Shown here: piece after piece, positions 36,083-45,200 of the stretch
Numbering within the stretch: the stretch's first letter is position 1
Layout of the letters: each line of letters opens with the position of its first letter
From: Saprospiraceae bacterium
GTDB lineage: Bacteria > Bacteroidota > Bacteroidia > Chitinophagales > Saprospiraceae
DNA: 64,000 bases
Assembly (NCBI GenBank): GCA_021739645.1
Contig: JAIPBL010000001.1
Coordinates: 186,001-250,000, forward strand
Reading direction: 5' to 3'
Position numbers and translations under genes: made by a program
The notes under the pieces: model-generated
Databases searched by the model: none
The model's input: only the letters and a program-made list of their open reading frames with translations
Told to the model about the DNA's origin: nothing

Positions 36083-36100
36083 GTAAAAAATTGATTTATA

Positions 36101-36300
36101 CGAATTAGGGGTTGAAATGTGCCGTTAGGCACAAAATGTCGGTAGAAATCGAATAAAAATGGGTCTGCTGCGTGCCGTAGGTACGCAGCAGACCCACGAG
36201 AAGTAGCGTACCTAACGGCACGCAGGCCGAAGTTTGGGCATATTGCTACCAATATTTCGTGCCTAACGGCACGTTTAGCCGCATTTCAACCCCTAATTCG
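36101..36300. mobile_element. 200-bp non-coding element with perfect 19-bp terminal inverted repeats
   Basis: CGAATTAGGGGTTGAAATG (36101-36119) is repeated as its exact complement at 36282-36300. Inside are four GTGCCGTTAGGYAC-type motifs, two in each orientation, and a central hairpin with 13-bp arms GGGTCTGCTGCGT (36161-36173) and ACGCAGCAGACCC (36183-36195). GATTTA occurs just outside each end (36093-36098 and 36304-36309), a possible but offset target duplication. No open frame is seen. A MITE-like or REP/BIME-like element is the best fit. Confidence 0.65.
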
Positions 36301-36316
36301 CATGATTTACAGTCGA

Positions 36317-37297
36317 TTACGCTTTTACCATCTCCCACCCAGCCATCACAAAATAATCGGTGTACATGCCTGGCAGATAAAAGCGGTCTTCCACGTTTTC
36401 AATGGTGAAATACAGCTCCGGGTCGAGGATTTTATTGACACCCGGTTGGCCAAGGTCAATCACCGGGCGGTTTGGCTTGCTGCCCCTGGCTATAGTGCGA
36501 AGCTCCATAGGAAGCAGCCGAAGCGGGTCAACGGGGTTGTAAATACCTGCCTCTCGATTGCGTGCACCTTTGACGGCATCCCGTGCGCCTTTCAGTTTGG
36601 AGGCTTTTGTCATAAATTTCCAAAAACCGTCTGGCGAAATGATTTTTTTATCCAACGGGTTGGTGATGCGGATGAAAGGGTCCACGTTTGGGAAGATAAA
36701 ATAGGGCGTTGCGAAGCCCCCAGCCAGTTGTCGGATGTTGTAGTCAATGGCTGAAGTGGCTGGTGTTTCACCTTCAAAATTGTCACGGTGCGGGCGTAGG
36801 TAACACAACAGCCGGCCATAGGTATCCAAAAATTCATTGGCATAAGCTTGGAAAAACATAAAATCATCCTTGGTTTTGCCTGCGGCCTTCATATCATCTT
36901 CGATTTCCTTCTTCAGGTTTTGCTTTCCTTTGTCGGCATGTTTGTAGTGATTTTCGGCAATGCCGACACCATCACCGATGACGGCGTTCAGGTGTTCCTT
37001 TAGAGCTGGGCTGAACTTTGTTATTTTAGCATGCAAGTCTGGGCCTGTAAAAAAATCAACCCAAGCGGGGTTGTTCAAGCCCAAAAAACCACGCCTACCG
37101 GGGAAGTCGAAGCTGATTTCTGGGGTGTCAATTCCCAAAAAGCGGATACCCAAATTGCCGTCGGTGCTCACACTAACGGTATCGCCGTCGTGAGTGATTT
37201 GTGCAACTGAAGCCTTTGACTTTCCACGAATAGCAAAGTTGGTTTGACCGTATTTGAAGCCGCTGGAGGTTACACTAAAAATGCCATTTGAAGCCAT
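36317..37297 (-). CDS. Staphylococcal-nuclease-like (SNase fold) protein with insertion
   Basis: This 326-aa protein carries the thermonuclease active-site set: Asp39 in HDGDT, Arg52 in IRFLGIDTPE, Asp57 and Glu60 in the same block, and Arg162 in DTYGRLLCYL. These correspond to Asp21, Arg35, Asp40, Glu43 and Arg87 of S. aureus nuclease. About 100 residues separate Glu60 from Arg162, much longer than usual, including a charged helix near 118-140. The C-terminal 150 residues match nothing I know. No signal peptide is visible, so it may be cytoplasmic or exported by another route. A -7-like CAAATGTA lies at 37354-37361 on the upstream side. Confidence 0.7.
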   Translation of the reverse strand: MASNGIFSVTSSGFKYGQTNFAIRGKSKASVAQITHDGDTVSVSTDGNLGIRFLGIDTPEISFDFPGRRGFLGLNNPAWVDFFTGPDLHAKITKFSPALKEHLNAVIGDGVGIAENHYKHADKGKQNLKKEIEDDMKAAGKTKDDFMFFQAYANEFLDTYGRLLCYLRPHRDNFEGETPATSAIDYNIRQLAGGFATPYFIFPNVDPFIRITNPLDKKIISPDGFWKFMTKASKLKGARDAVKGARNREAGIYNPVDPLRLLPMELRTIARGSKPNRPVIDLGQPGVNKILDPELYFTIENVEDRFYLPGMYTDYFVMAGWEMVKA

Positions 37298-37470
37298 AGA
37301 TAGAAAATTTTGATAGTAAAACGGGGAATTTTAGAAGCATACGCTCGGAAATACAAATGTAATCTTTTGAGAAGATATTGGAGGTTGCTAATTGCGTCTT
37401 CGACCAATCCGAAACAAGCATTTTAAACCCTTTGAGAAAATAGCTGTTTCGTAGAAAATTATTTCAGCTT

Positions 37471-38016
37471 ATGCTGCCAATCGATTTAGATGAGGAACTA
37501 TTGTTGTTGGAAGAAATGCTAACCAACGAGGACACGTCGGTATATAATCTTACCTTCCAAAGTCCTGTTATGCTGGTATTTCTGCGCCATTTCGGCTGTG
37601 TTTTTTGCAAGGAAGCCCTTCACGATATTTCACTTCGCCGGAAAACCATTGAGCAAAGCGGTATAAAAATCGTCTTCGTCCACATGGCCGATGGCAGCAC
37701 TGCGGTAGAATATTTTCAGGAATTCAAACTGGCTGGCGCAACCTTTGTTTGTGACCCAACGCAGCAGTTTTACCAGGCTTTTGGCTTGCAACGCGGCTCT
37801 TTCACGCAGCTTTATGGCCTCAAAACTTGGATTCGGGGCTACAAAGTCAAACAGGAACTGGGGTACGAACTCGAAATGGCCAAGCGACTTGGGGACTCTA
37901 CCCAGATGCCAGGTGTTTTCGTGTTGCAAAATGGCATGGTTCGGGACAAATTCATTCATCGAATGGCTTCCGAACGACCTGATTATGAGCAACTTATGCA
38001 ATGCTGCGTGATTTGA
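37471..38016 (+). CDS. SelL-related redoxin (AhpC/TSA-like, CxxC)
   Basis: This 181-aa thioredoxin-fold protein has the motif RHFGCVFCKEAL (Cys43, Cys46), the pattern of SelL-related and PRXL2-like redoxins. It has no signal peptide. Further cysteines sit near the C-terminus (QCCVI). The family is assumed to act in thiol redox chemistry but substrates are unknown. It lies upstream of aroC with a 161-bp gap. Confidence 0.82.
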   Translation: MLPIDLDEELLLLEEMLTNEDTSVYNLTFQSPVMLVFLRHFGCVFCKEALHDISLRRKTIEQSGIKIVFVHMADGSTAVEYFQEFKLAGATFVCDPTQQFYQAFGLQRGSFTQLYGLKTWIRGYKVKQELGYELEMAKRLGDSTQMPGVFVLQNGMVRDKFIHRMASERPDYEQLMQCCVI

Positions 38017-38127
38017 CCCACTGTTTCTATTTTTTTTAAAAAAAGCCCAATAGCCCTCCCTCTTCCCCTCCAAGTTCCCGTACTTTTACACCCATTTTCA
38101 ATTTCGCTGTTCGCAGCCGCTACCAAT

Positions 38128-38172
38128 TAACGAGGCACTGACTGCCAACCGCCAACTGTCAAACTGCCAACT
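38128..38172. repeat. Heptamer tract before aroC
   Basis: Units such as CTGCCAA, CCGCCAA and CTGTCAA repeat with a 7-nt period in the gap before aroC, ending about 6 nt before its start codon. Confidence 0.7.
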
Positions 38173-38177
38173 CAAAT

Positions 38178-39257
38178 ATGCCCGGCAATTCCTTCGGACA
38201 TACCTTTCGCATAACTACCTTCGGTGAGTCTCACGGCACGGCCATCGGTGTGGTAATTGACGGTTGCCCAGTAGGCTTGGAACTGAACCTCGATTTTATC
38301 CAAAAAGAACTCGACCGTCGCCGACCCGGTCAATCTGCCATTGTCACACAGCGGCAAGAAGCCGACCGCGTGGAGCTGCTCTCTGGCGTTTTTGAGGGCA
38401 AAACAACCGGGATGCCACTGGCGCTGCTCATCCGCAACGAAGACGCCAAATCCAAGGATTACAGCCATATCGCAGACAAGTACCGGCCCAGCCACGCCGA
38501 TTTCACCTACCAAGCCAAGTACGGTTTTCGGGATTACCGTGGCGGAGGCCGCTCCAGTGCCCGTGAGACGGCGGCCCGGGTGGCTGCGGGTGCTGTTGCG
38601 AAGCAGTTTTTGGCAAACAACGGCATCAACGTCACCGCTTGGGTGAGCAGGGTAGGGGAGATTGCGCTTGATAAAAATTACGAGGAACTCGATTTTTCAA
38701 AAATTGAATCCACACCGGTCCGCTGCCCCGACCTCGGTGTTGCGGAGCAAATGGAAAACCTGATACGTGAGGTTCGCAAAGCGGGCGATACCATTGGAGG
38801 TATCGTGAGTTGCGTGGTTCAAGGTTGTCCACCCGGTCTTGGTGAGCCGGTTTTCGACCGACTTCATGCCGATTTGGGAAAAGCTATGCTCAGTATCAAC
38901 GCTTGCAAAGGCTTCGAAATCGGCTCTGGCTTTGCTGGTGTCACGATGCGAGGCTCCCAACATAACGACCCATTTTTTACTGACGAAAATGGCCAAGTTC
39001 GAACCCGCACAAACCACAGCGGCGGGGTGCAGGGCGGTATCTCCAATGGAATGGACATTCCGTTCCGGGTAGCGTTTAAACCCGTGGCAACCATCTTGCA
39101 GCCCCAGGAGTCAGTCAACGAGGCTGGTGAATCCGTGCAAGTTGCGGGAAAAGGCCGCCACGACCCTTGCGTTTTGCCTCGTGCAGTCCCCATCGTGGAA
39201 GCCATGGCAGCTTTGGTATTGGCTGATCATTTTTTAAGAAATCAAAAAAAGGATTGA
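38178..39257 (+). CDS. aroC: Chorismate synthase
   Basis: This 359-aa enzyme converts 5-enolpyruvylshikimate-3-phosphate to chorismate with reduced FMN, the last step of the shikimate pathway. Signatures seen are TFGESHG (residues 14-20), [29 protein letters not shown], the KGFEIGSGF segment and a C-terminal [18 protein letters not shown]. Length is normal. Flanking gaps carry 7/8-nt periodic tracts. Confidence 0.97.
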   Translation: MPGNSFGHTFRITTFGESHGTAIGVVIDGCPVGLELNLDFIQKELDRRRPGQSAIVTQRQEADRVELLSGVFEGKTTGMPLALLIRNEDAKSKDYSHIADKYRPSHADFTYQAKYGFRDYRGGGRSSARETAARVAAGAVAKQFLANNGINVTAWVSRVGEIALDKNYEELDFSKIESTPVRCPDLGVAEQMENLIREVRKAGDTIGGIVSCVVQGCPPGLGEPVFDRLHADLGKAMLSINACKGFEIGSGFAGVTMRGSQHNDPFFTDENGQVRTRTNHSGGVQGGISNGMDIPFRVAFKPVATILQPQESVNEAGESVQVAGKGRHDPCVLPRAVPIVEAMAALVLADHFLRNQKKD

Positions 39258-39336
39258 AGGATTGGAGGAATGGAGGGTTGAAGGCAACAGATGCCACAAT
39301 CCTTCAAACCATTATTCCTTCAATCCATCAATCGTT
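39247..39336. repeat. Octamer-periodic inverted tract between aroC and the esterase gene
   Basis: Units GGATTGAA, GGATTGGA, GGAATGGA and GGGTTGAA follow one another with an 8-nt period across the end of aroC (stop at 39255-39257). They are answered by CCTTCAA/CCTTCAATCC-type complements up to 39330. The tract can fold back on itself and lies just before the esterase start at 39342. Confidence 0.75.
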
Positions 39337-39341
39337 TCAGT

Positions 39342-40742
39342 ATGAAAACCAGATTACTATTTCTGCTCGCTTTGTGCCTGTCGGCAAATCTTTTTGCGCA
39401 GCTAACCATCAAAGTCACGGCGATACCAGCCAATACCCCAGCCGGTGAATCAATCCACATCGCTGGCAGCTTCCAGGGCTGGGATCCCACTGATGTCAAT
39501 TCCGTTTTGGATGACCTCGGCAATGGCCAATTTCAAATTACCATCAGCCCTCCAATTGGGGTGATGAAGTACAAGTTCACGAGGGGCAGTTGGGCGACGG
39601 TTGAGGGCACTGCCAACGGCGGATTTTTGCCTGACCGGGAGTACAATTACACAGGTGGATTGGCAACATTGACAGTCCAAATTGCAGGTTGGGAGGATGT
39701 CAGCCAGGGCAGTACCGCTGCTGCCAACGTCCACCTACTCGATGCCAATTTTTTCATGCCGCAGCTTAACCGTTCCCGCCGCATCATGATATACCTGCCG
39801 CCAGATTACGAAACTACCCAGAAGCATTACCCGGTGCTGTACATGCACGACGGGCAAAACCTATTTGACCAAGCGACTAGTTTCAGCGGAGAATGGGGTG
39901 TGGATGAATCGCTGAACCAGTTGCATGCCCAAGGTGATTACGGCTGCATCGTGGTGGGCATCGACAACGGGGGGGGGCTGCGAATTGACGAACTTGCCCC
40001 GTGGGTGAACCCCGACTACAATGAGGGCGGCGAGGGCGGCCAGTACGTTGATTTTATGGTAGAAACGCTGAAGCCATTTGTTGACCAAAACTACCGCACG
40101 CTGCCAAGTCGTGATTTCACGGGCATTTTTGGCAGTTCGCTCGGTGGCCTGATTTCACAGTTTGGCATCATGGAGCATCAAGACGTTTTTAGTAAAGCAG
40201 GCATTTTTTCCCCGGCCTTTTGGTTCAACGACCCGGAGATTTTTGACCACAGTGCAAACACCCCAAAAACGGAAGGCATGAAGATTTACCAACTGGCTGG
40301 CTATCCAGAAGTCAACGGCTCCGTGGTGAACGATGTGAACCACATGGAAACCGTTCTCTTAAATAACGGCTTTGGCGTTGGCGAGCTTTACAAGTCGTTT
40401 CATCAGGACGGTGAACATAGTGAGTGGTTTTGGGAGAGGGAGTTTCCGGCAGCCTATCAATGGCTTTTCGGCGACTTGAGCATTTCATCTACTAACAATG
40501 CTTCGAACCAAAGTCTGCGATTTTATCCAAATCCTGCTGACACTTCGATTTTTATCGAAAATTTGCCTGACTTCCCCAAGCTGAGTTACCGGATTTTTAA
40601 TTTGGAAGGCAAGTTGGTAAAAAAAGGTAAGTTGCAAACTGGAGAACCACTGGATGTTAGTAAGTTGCCGGCTAGCAGTTACGTGCTCCAAGTTTTTGCG
40701 AAGCAAAAACAAGTGGCGAGCGGACAATTTTTGGTGAAATAA
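39342..40742 (+). CDS. Secreted esterase with starch-binding-like domain and T9SS sorting domain
   Basis: Start at 39342 gives a signal peptide (MKTRLLFLLALCLSANLFAQ) and 466 aa. Residues about 21-110 form a CBM20/48-like domain (IAGSFQGWDP). Residues about 140-380 are an esterase D-like alpha/beta hydrolase with IYLPPDY, YMHDGQNLFD, nucleophile Ser266 in GSSLG and likely His359 in GEHSEWFW. The C-terminal 80 residues are a T9SS type A domain (FYPNPADTSIF). The likely role is hydrolysis of ester-linked groups on polysaccharides outside the cell; substrate unknown. The HAD gene follows after 10 bp. Confidence 0.9.
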   Translation: MKTRLLFLLALCLSANLFAQLTIKVTAIPANTPAGESIHIAGSFQGWDPTDVNSVLDDLGNGQFQITISPPIGVMKYKFTRGSWATVEGTANGGFLPDREYNYTGGLATLTVQIAGWEDVSQGSTAAANVHLLDANFFMPQLNRSRRIMIYLPPDYETTQKHYPVLYMHDGQNLFDQATSFSGEWGVDESLNQLHAQGDYGCIVVGIDNGGGLRIDELAPWVNPDYNEGGEGGQYVDFMVETLKPFVDQNYRTLPSRDFTGIFGSSLGGLISQFGIMEHQDVFSKAGIFSPAFWFNDPEIFDHSANTPKTEGMKIYQLAGYPEVNGSVVNDVNHMETVLLNNGFGVGELYKSFHQDGEHSEWFWEREFPAAYQWLFGDLSISSTNNASNQSLRFYPNPADTSIFIENLPDFPKLSYRIFNLEGKLVKKGKLQTGEPLDVSKLPASSYVLQVFAKQKQVASGQFLVK

Positions 40743-40752
40743 TTAAGCGCAA

Positions 40753-41454
40753 ATGGGAAAGACCCTGGTGATTTTTGACATTGACGGCACATTAGTCCAT
40801 AGTAACAAAATTGACAGCCAATGCTTTGCGCTGACCTATCAGCGTATCTACGGTCAGGAGTTCCCAACCATTGACTGGACGCAGTACCCGCATGTGACGG
40901 ACACGACGATTTTCAAAACAGTTATTAAACAGCATTTTGACCGAGCGTCCGATGTGGAAGAGATGGAGGAATTCCAGCACGAGTACGTGGCGTTGCTGGA
41001 GCGGAAGCGACAGGAAAAACCGGCCGAATTCCAAGAAGTGCCAAATGCCCGTCGAACCGTGGAGCGACTGCTGAACGACGAGGGATTCGTCGTTGGCATC
41101 GGTACCGGAGGCTGGCTGAGGCCAGCTCATGTGAAACTAGCGCATGTAGGAATCCCGGCAACCTCAATGGTATTAGCTGGAGCCGACGGCCACGAGCAGC
41201 GGGAGGGCATCATCGGTCAAGTTGTTGATACGGTGGCAAAGGCCCATGAAGTGAGCAGGACAGTGTATGTCGGTGATGCTATCTGGGATGTGGACACCAC
41301 TCGTCGCATGAATATGAACTTCATTGGCATTCGGCGGGAGGGAGACTTTGAGGTGCTGCGCAATGCGGGTACGGGAATTGTTCTGAAAGATTTCAACAAT
41401 TACGAGATTTTTCTTGAAGCTATCTATAAATCGATGCCGCCGAAAGGAATGTGA
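40753..41454 (+). CDS. HAD-superfamily hydrolase
   Basis: This 233-aa protein has HAD motif I at DIDGTL (nucleophile Asp9, Asp11), motif II Thr118 in GIGTGGW, Lys128 and motif III GDAIWDVD (Asp175, Asp179). A helical cap lies between. It resembles phosphoglycolate-phosphatase-like HAD proteins, but substrate is not predictable. It follows the esterase after 10 bp and may be co-transcribed. Confidence 0.88.
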   Translation: MGKTLVIFDIDGTLVHSNKIDSQCFALTYQRIYGQEFPTIDWTQYPHVTDTTIFKTVIKQHFDRASDVEEMEEFQHEYVALLERKRQEKPAEFQEVPNARRTVERLLNDEGFVVGIGTGGWLRPAHVKLAHVGIPATSMVLAGADGHEQREGIIGQVVDTVAKAHEVSRTVYVGDAIWDVDTTRRMNMNFIGIRREGDFEVLRNAGTGIVLKDFNNYEIFLEAIYKSMPPKGM

Positions 41455-41523
41455 AAAATACCCCAAAACTGGGAAACTATCCAATGCACATGGCTGTTTT
41501 GCAGCCAGCACTTTTTGCCAAGA

Positions 41524-41547
41524 ACAAATTTTTATTTAAAAATTTGT
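41524..41547. other. AT-rich palindrome after the HAD gene
   Basis: ACAAATTTTT and AAAAATTTGT pair across ATTT. It lies between the HAD gene and the tRNA promoter; a weak terminator or an upstream element is possible. Confidence 0.4.
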
Positions 41548-41555
41548 CCCCTTGC

Positions 41556-41585
41556 TTGGTTTTGGCTCAAGAGAACCTATCTTTG
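41556..41585 (+). promoter_or_regulatory. Promoter of the tRNA-Lys gene
   Basis: TTG (41556-41558), 19 nt, TATCTTTG (41578-41585): both boxes match the Bacteroidota consensus. The tRNA begins 34 nt after the -7 box. Confidence 0.7.
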
Positions 41586-41618
41586 CCGCCGCTTTTAAAG
41601 AAAAGCACAACCAAATAA

Positions 41619-41691
41619 GATTCGGTAGCTCAGCTGGTAGAGCACTTGACTTTTAATCAAGTGGTCCTGGGTTCGAATCCCAGCCGAATCA
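41619..41691 (+). tRNA. tRNA-Lys (anticodon UUU)
   Basis: This is a 73-nt cloverleaf. Acceptor arms GATTCGG and CCGAATC pair fully. The D arm is AGCTCAGCTGGTAGAGC. The anticodon stem CTTGA/TCAAG holds the loop CTTTTAA with anticodon TTT. The T arm has GGGTTCGAATCCC. The discriminator is A and CCA is not encoded. A T-run terminator follows at once. Confidence 0.97.
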
Positions 41692-41693
41692 CT

Positions 41694-41726
41694 AAAGCCT
41701 CAACGTTTCCGTTGGGGCTTTTTTTA
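41694..41726 (+). terminator. tRNA-Lys terminator
   Basis: AGCCTCAACG and CGTTGGGGCT pair across TTTC, followed by seven T residues. Confidence 0.88.
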
Positions 41727-41807
41727 TTGCAAAAGCTTGCCGGAAGCAGTGCCAACTGATAATTAATTGTGGCGAGACTGACTTTGAATAACAACTTTAG
41801 CTAGCAT

Positions 41808-41858
41808 CCAAAAACTGCAAAGCCTCGACGTTCTACGTTGGGGCTTTGCAGTTTTTGG
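41808..41858. terminator. Second hairpin sharing the tRNA terminator core
   Basis: Arms CCAAAAACTGCAAAGCC and GGCTTTGCAGTTTTTGG extend an inner CTCGACG/CGTTGGG stem that repeats the core of the tRNA terminator (GCCTC-ACG, CGTTGGGGCTT). It lies about 85 nt downstream and may be a duplicated and extended copy. Confidence 0.7.
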
Positions 41859-41859
41859 A

Positions 41860-42277
41860 CTTTTGGGTAAAATAATTCGGCAAAGGATTTCGAAATGAAA
41901 GTTTTTTGTGATTTGGTACGGTATTTGAAAATTTGGTTCTGATTCCCCTCATTTGGCTTCCCCTAAGCATTATTTCAAGATTCTCCCCCCTTTCAGGTTT
42001 GATTGAATTGTTCCCTAAGATTTAATTGCAAAAACTATTGAGCATGAACTTTCGCTACACTTGCCTTTGCTGCTTGTTTACCACGCCTGTTTCTCAGTGC
42101 AGAGCTGTCCAGCTTGTTAGCTATTCATTCCCAACGTTTTTCCAATCGAAATTTCAAATTCCCGTATTGAACTGAACCAGTACGGATTTCAAAACCTTGC
42201 CTTTCGGCAAAACAAAAAGCATATCACGTCCTCCCGGTATGATACCTTCTCATTGACACTTAAATAATATAAAAACT
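41860..42277. other. Leader region of the thrombospondin-type-3 giant
   Basis: No gene is seen. A possible promoter is TTG at 42038-42040 and TGCCTTTG at 42062-42069, 21 nt apart with one mismatch in the -7 box. This would give a leader of about 200 nt. CCCTAAG-type motifs occur at about 41963-41969 and 42013-42019. Confidence 0.35.
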
Positions 42278-45200
42278 ATGAAAACCAGCACCCTTTACTA
42301 CGTCAAACATGTTTTGATTGCCGCACTGCTGCTAACTGGGGCTGCGTCCTCAAACGCTCAGATCGACTTCCGGATTGGTTTGGGGACCGATGGTCAGACA
42401 TACACGGTGTATGCTAAACCAAAGCCAACTATTTCTCCTTCAACTAATACACTTACAGGTACTGGCCAGGTAACATTGGTGGTGCCGCATGGATTTGTAT
42501 ATACGGCGTTGACAAATTTGAAAGGATCTTGGAGTGCAGCTACCATACAAGCGCCTGTGGAGAATCCCAATTTTGACTACATTTCTGTTGGATTGCTAAC
42601 TGATGAGGGCTTCCCGAATAACATACAATATATAGTAGGACAAGAAACCGCCATTTTCAAGCTCAAAAGGACTTCGGCTTGTATCGGTGCGGTGACATTG
42701 ATAGAAACAGATGATCCTTTTTATGCACCGAACTCGGTTGGGTCAAACCCCGGCAACGATATCGGTGTGATTGACGTTGGGAAACCTGGGTTTCCTTTTT
42801 ATGTTTGGATGGCTAACTATGGCTCTGCACCAAGCTGTGTTGACTCCGATGCAGACGGTCTCTACAATTTTATTGAGGACAAAAACGGCAACGGAATAGT
42901 TGATACAGGGGAAACCAATCCCAACAATCCTGACACTGATGGTGATGGCCTTTCAGATGGCGCAGAGGATGCTAACCACAATGGCGTTGTGGATACAGGA
43001 GAATCGGATCCAACCAATAAATGTAGTCCAAATACCACGTTCCCAATTTGTGATTTTGATGGGGATGGACTTATTAATTCAGTTGACCTAGACGATGATA
43101 ATGACGGCGTCGCCGACGTAGATGATGTCCAGAACTTCAACGCAGATAGTGATAGCGACGGTGATGGTATCAGCGACGACGATGAGACCGGCGGCGATGG
43201 TGTCTATAACCCAGGAGTCGATAGTGACCCATTGAATGCTTGTGATCCGAACCCTAACGTTACCGCTTGTACTGCTACGGATGCAGATGGGGACGGCTAC
43301 TATGCTGATGTACCTTCATCTGACCCTACTTATGACCCAGATGACAACTTGCCTTGTGTGCCTAATCAAACGGTGGGCGCCTGCGATTTTGACAGCGACA
43401 GCATTCCTAACGGCGAAGACCTTGATGACGATGGGGATGGCGTTTTGGATATTTATGACGTTGACCCCTACAACCCCAACAGTGACAGCGACAGTGACGG
43501 CTTAACTGATATTATCGAAACAGGAGGTGACGGGGTTTACAACGAAAACATTGATACGAATCCTTTGGATGCCGATACCGACAACGATGGCATCAGCGAC
43601 GGTGTTGAAGACACCGACAAAGACGGTTCGCATGATATTGGTGTGGAAACAGACGCATTGAATGCAGATACTGATGGTGACGGATTGAAGGATGGTGAAG
43701 AAGATACAAACTTCAATGGTGTAATTGATGTGAATGAAAGCGACCCACTTGACGACTGCGACCCAGTGGCCGTAGGCCCGCTTTGCGACTATGATGGAGA
43801 TGGCCTCGTCAATGAAAACGACCCGGACGACGACAATGACGGTGTTCTGGATGGCCCTGACGTGAACGACTTCAACCCTGACAGCGACAGTGACGGTGAC
43901 GGAATTGTGGATAAAACTGAAACTGCCAACGGTACCAATCCCTTAAACGCTTGTGACCCGAATCCGAACGTGTCGGCTTGTGTGCCTGATGATACGGATG
44001 GCGACCTTTTCTTTGAAAACTACCCGAACGGCCACCCAAAATTCGACCCGAATGATACCAATCCCTGTGTTCCAAGCGTCGCTGCTTTGAAGTGTGACTT
44101 TGACGGAGACGGGATTACAAACCAATTCGATACTGATGACGACAACGATGGTGTTTCCGACTTGTATGATTCGGATGACTACAATCCGAACAACGACAGT
44201 GATGGTGACGGTTTGTCAAATATTATTGAGGTAGGTTCGAATTTTGTGTACAATCCTGGTATTGACACCAACCCACTTAACGACGACACAGACAACGACG
44301 GCCTTAAAGATGGTTGCGAGGATAAAAACAAAAATGGCAAAAAAGATGATGGTGAAACCAGCCCTTTAATGGCCGATACCGACGGTGATGGCTTGAAGGA
44401 TGGCGTGGAAGATGCCAATAAAAATTGCATTCTCAACGCCGGTGAGAGCGACCCACTCGATTATTGCAGCCCAAATAACACGCTGCCAAACTGTGATTTT
44501 GACGGAGACGGCATCACCAATGCAAATGACCTTGACGATGACGGTGACGGTGTTGACGATGACAGTGACATTGATCCGTTCAACCCTGATAGCGACAGTG
44601 ACGATGACGGAATTGCCGATAACGTTGAAACAGGTGGAGATGGGGAGTACAATGTAGGCGTGGATACCAACCCGCTAGATGATGATACGGATGATGATGG
44701 CCTTAAAGATGGTATTGAAGACATGAACCACAACGGAAACCGTGAACTCGACGAAACAGACCCTATCAACCCCAATACCGATGGTGATACCTTGTCTGAC
44801 GGTGAGGAAGACATCAACCACAACGGCGTTCTTGATGTTGGTGAAAGCGACCCGCTTGATCCATGTTCTCCTTTCTCGACGGGTGGCACTTGCGCTTTCC
44901 AAGACCTTGACAGTGATGGGTATTTCTCGGAAGTGGAGCAAAATGATCCACTTTATGACCCTGACGATAATAATGCTTGTGTGCCAAGTAACCAATCGCC
45001 TACCTGCGATTTCGATGGTGACGGATATCCAAACCAAAACGACCTAGACGACGACAACGACGGTGTTGCTGACGCACAGGACTCAGAGGATTATAATCCG
45101 CACAACGATAGTGACAATGATGGTTTGTCAAATATTATTGAAACGGGTGGTGATGGTGTTTACAACAATGGTATAGATACTCACCCGCTCAACCCCGATA

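Noticed and set aside
36093-36309. GATTTA flanks as proven target-site duplication of the 200-bp element
   Set aside because: They are offset by 2-3 nt from the inverted-repeat ends and the sequence is common by chance, so they are mentioned only as possible.
41860-42277. Possible riboswitch in the leader of the TSP3 gene
   Set aside because: No conserved core of a known riboswitch class could be recognised; only AT-rich sequence and weak promoter boxes are seen.
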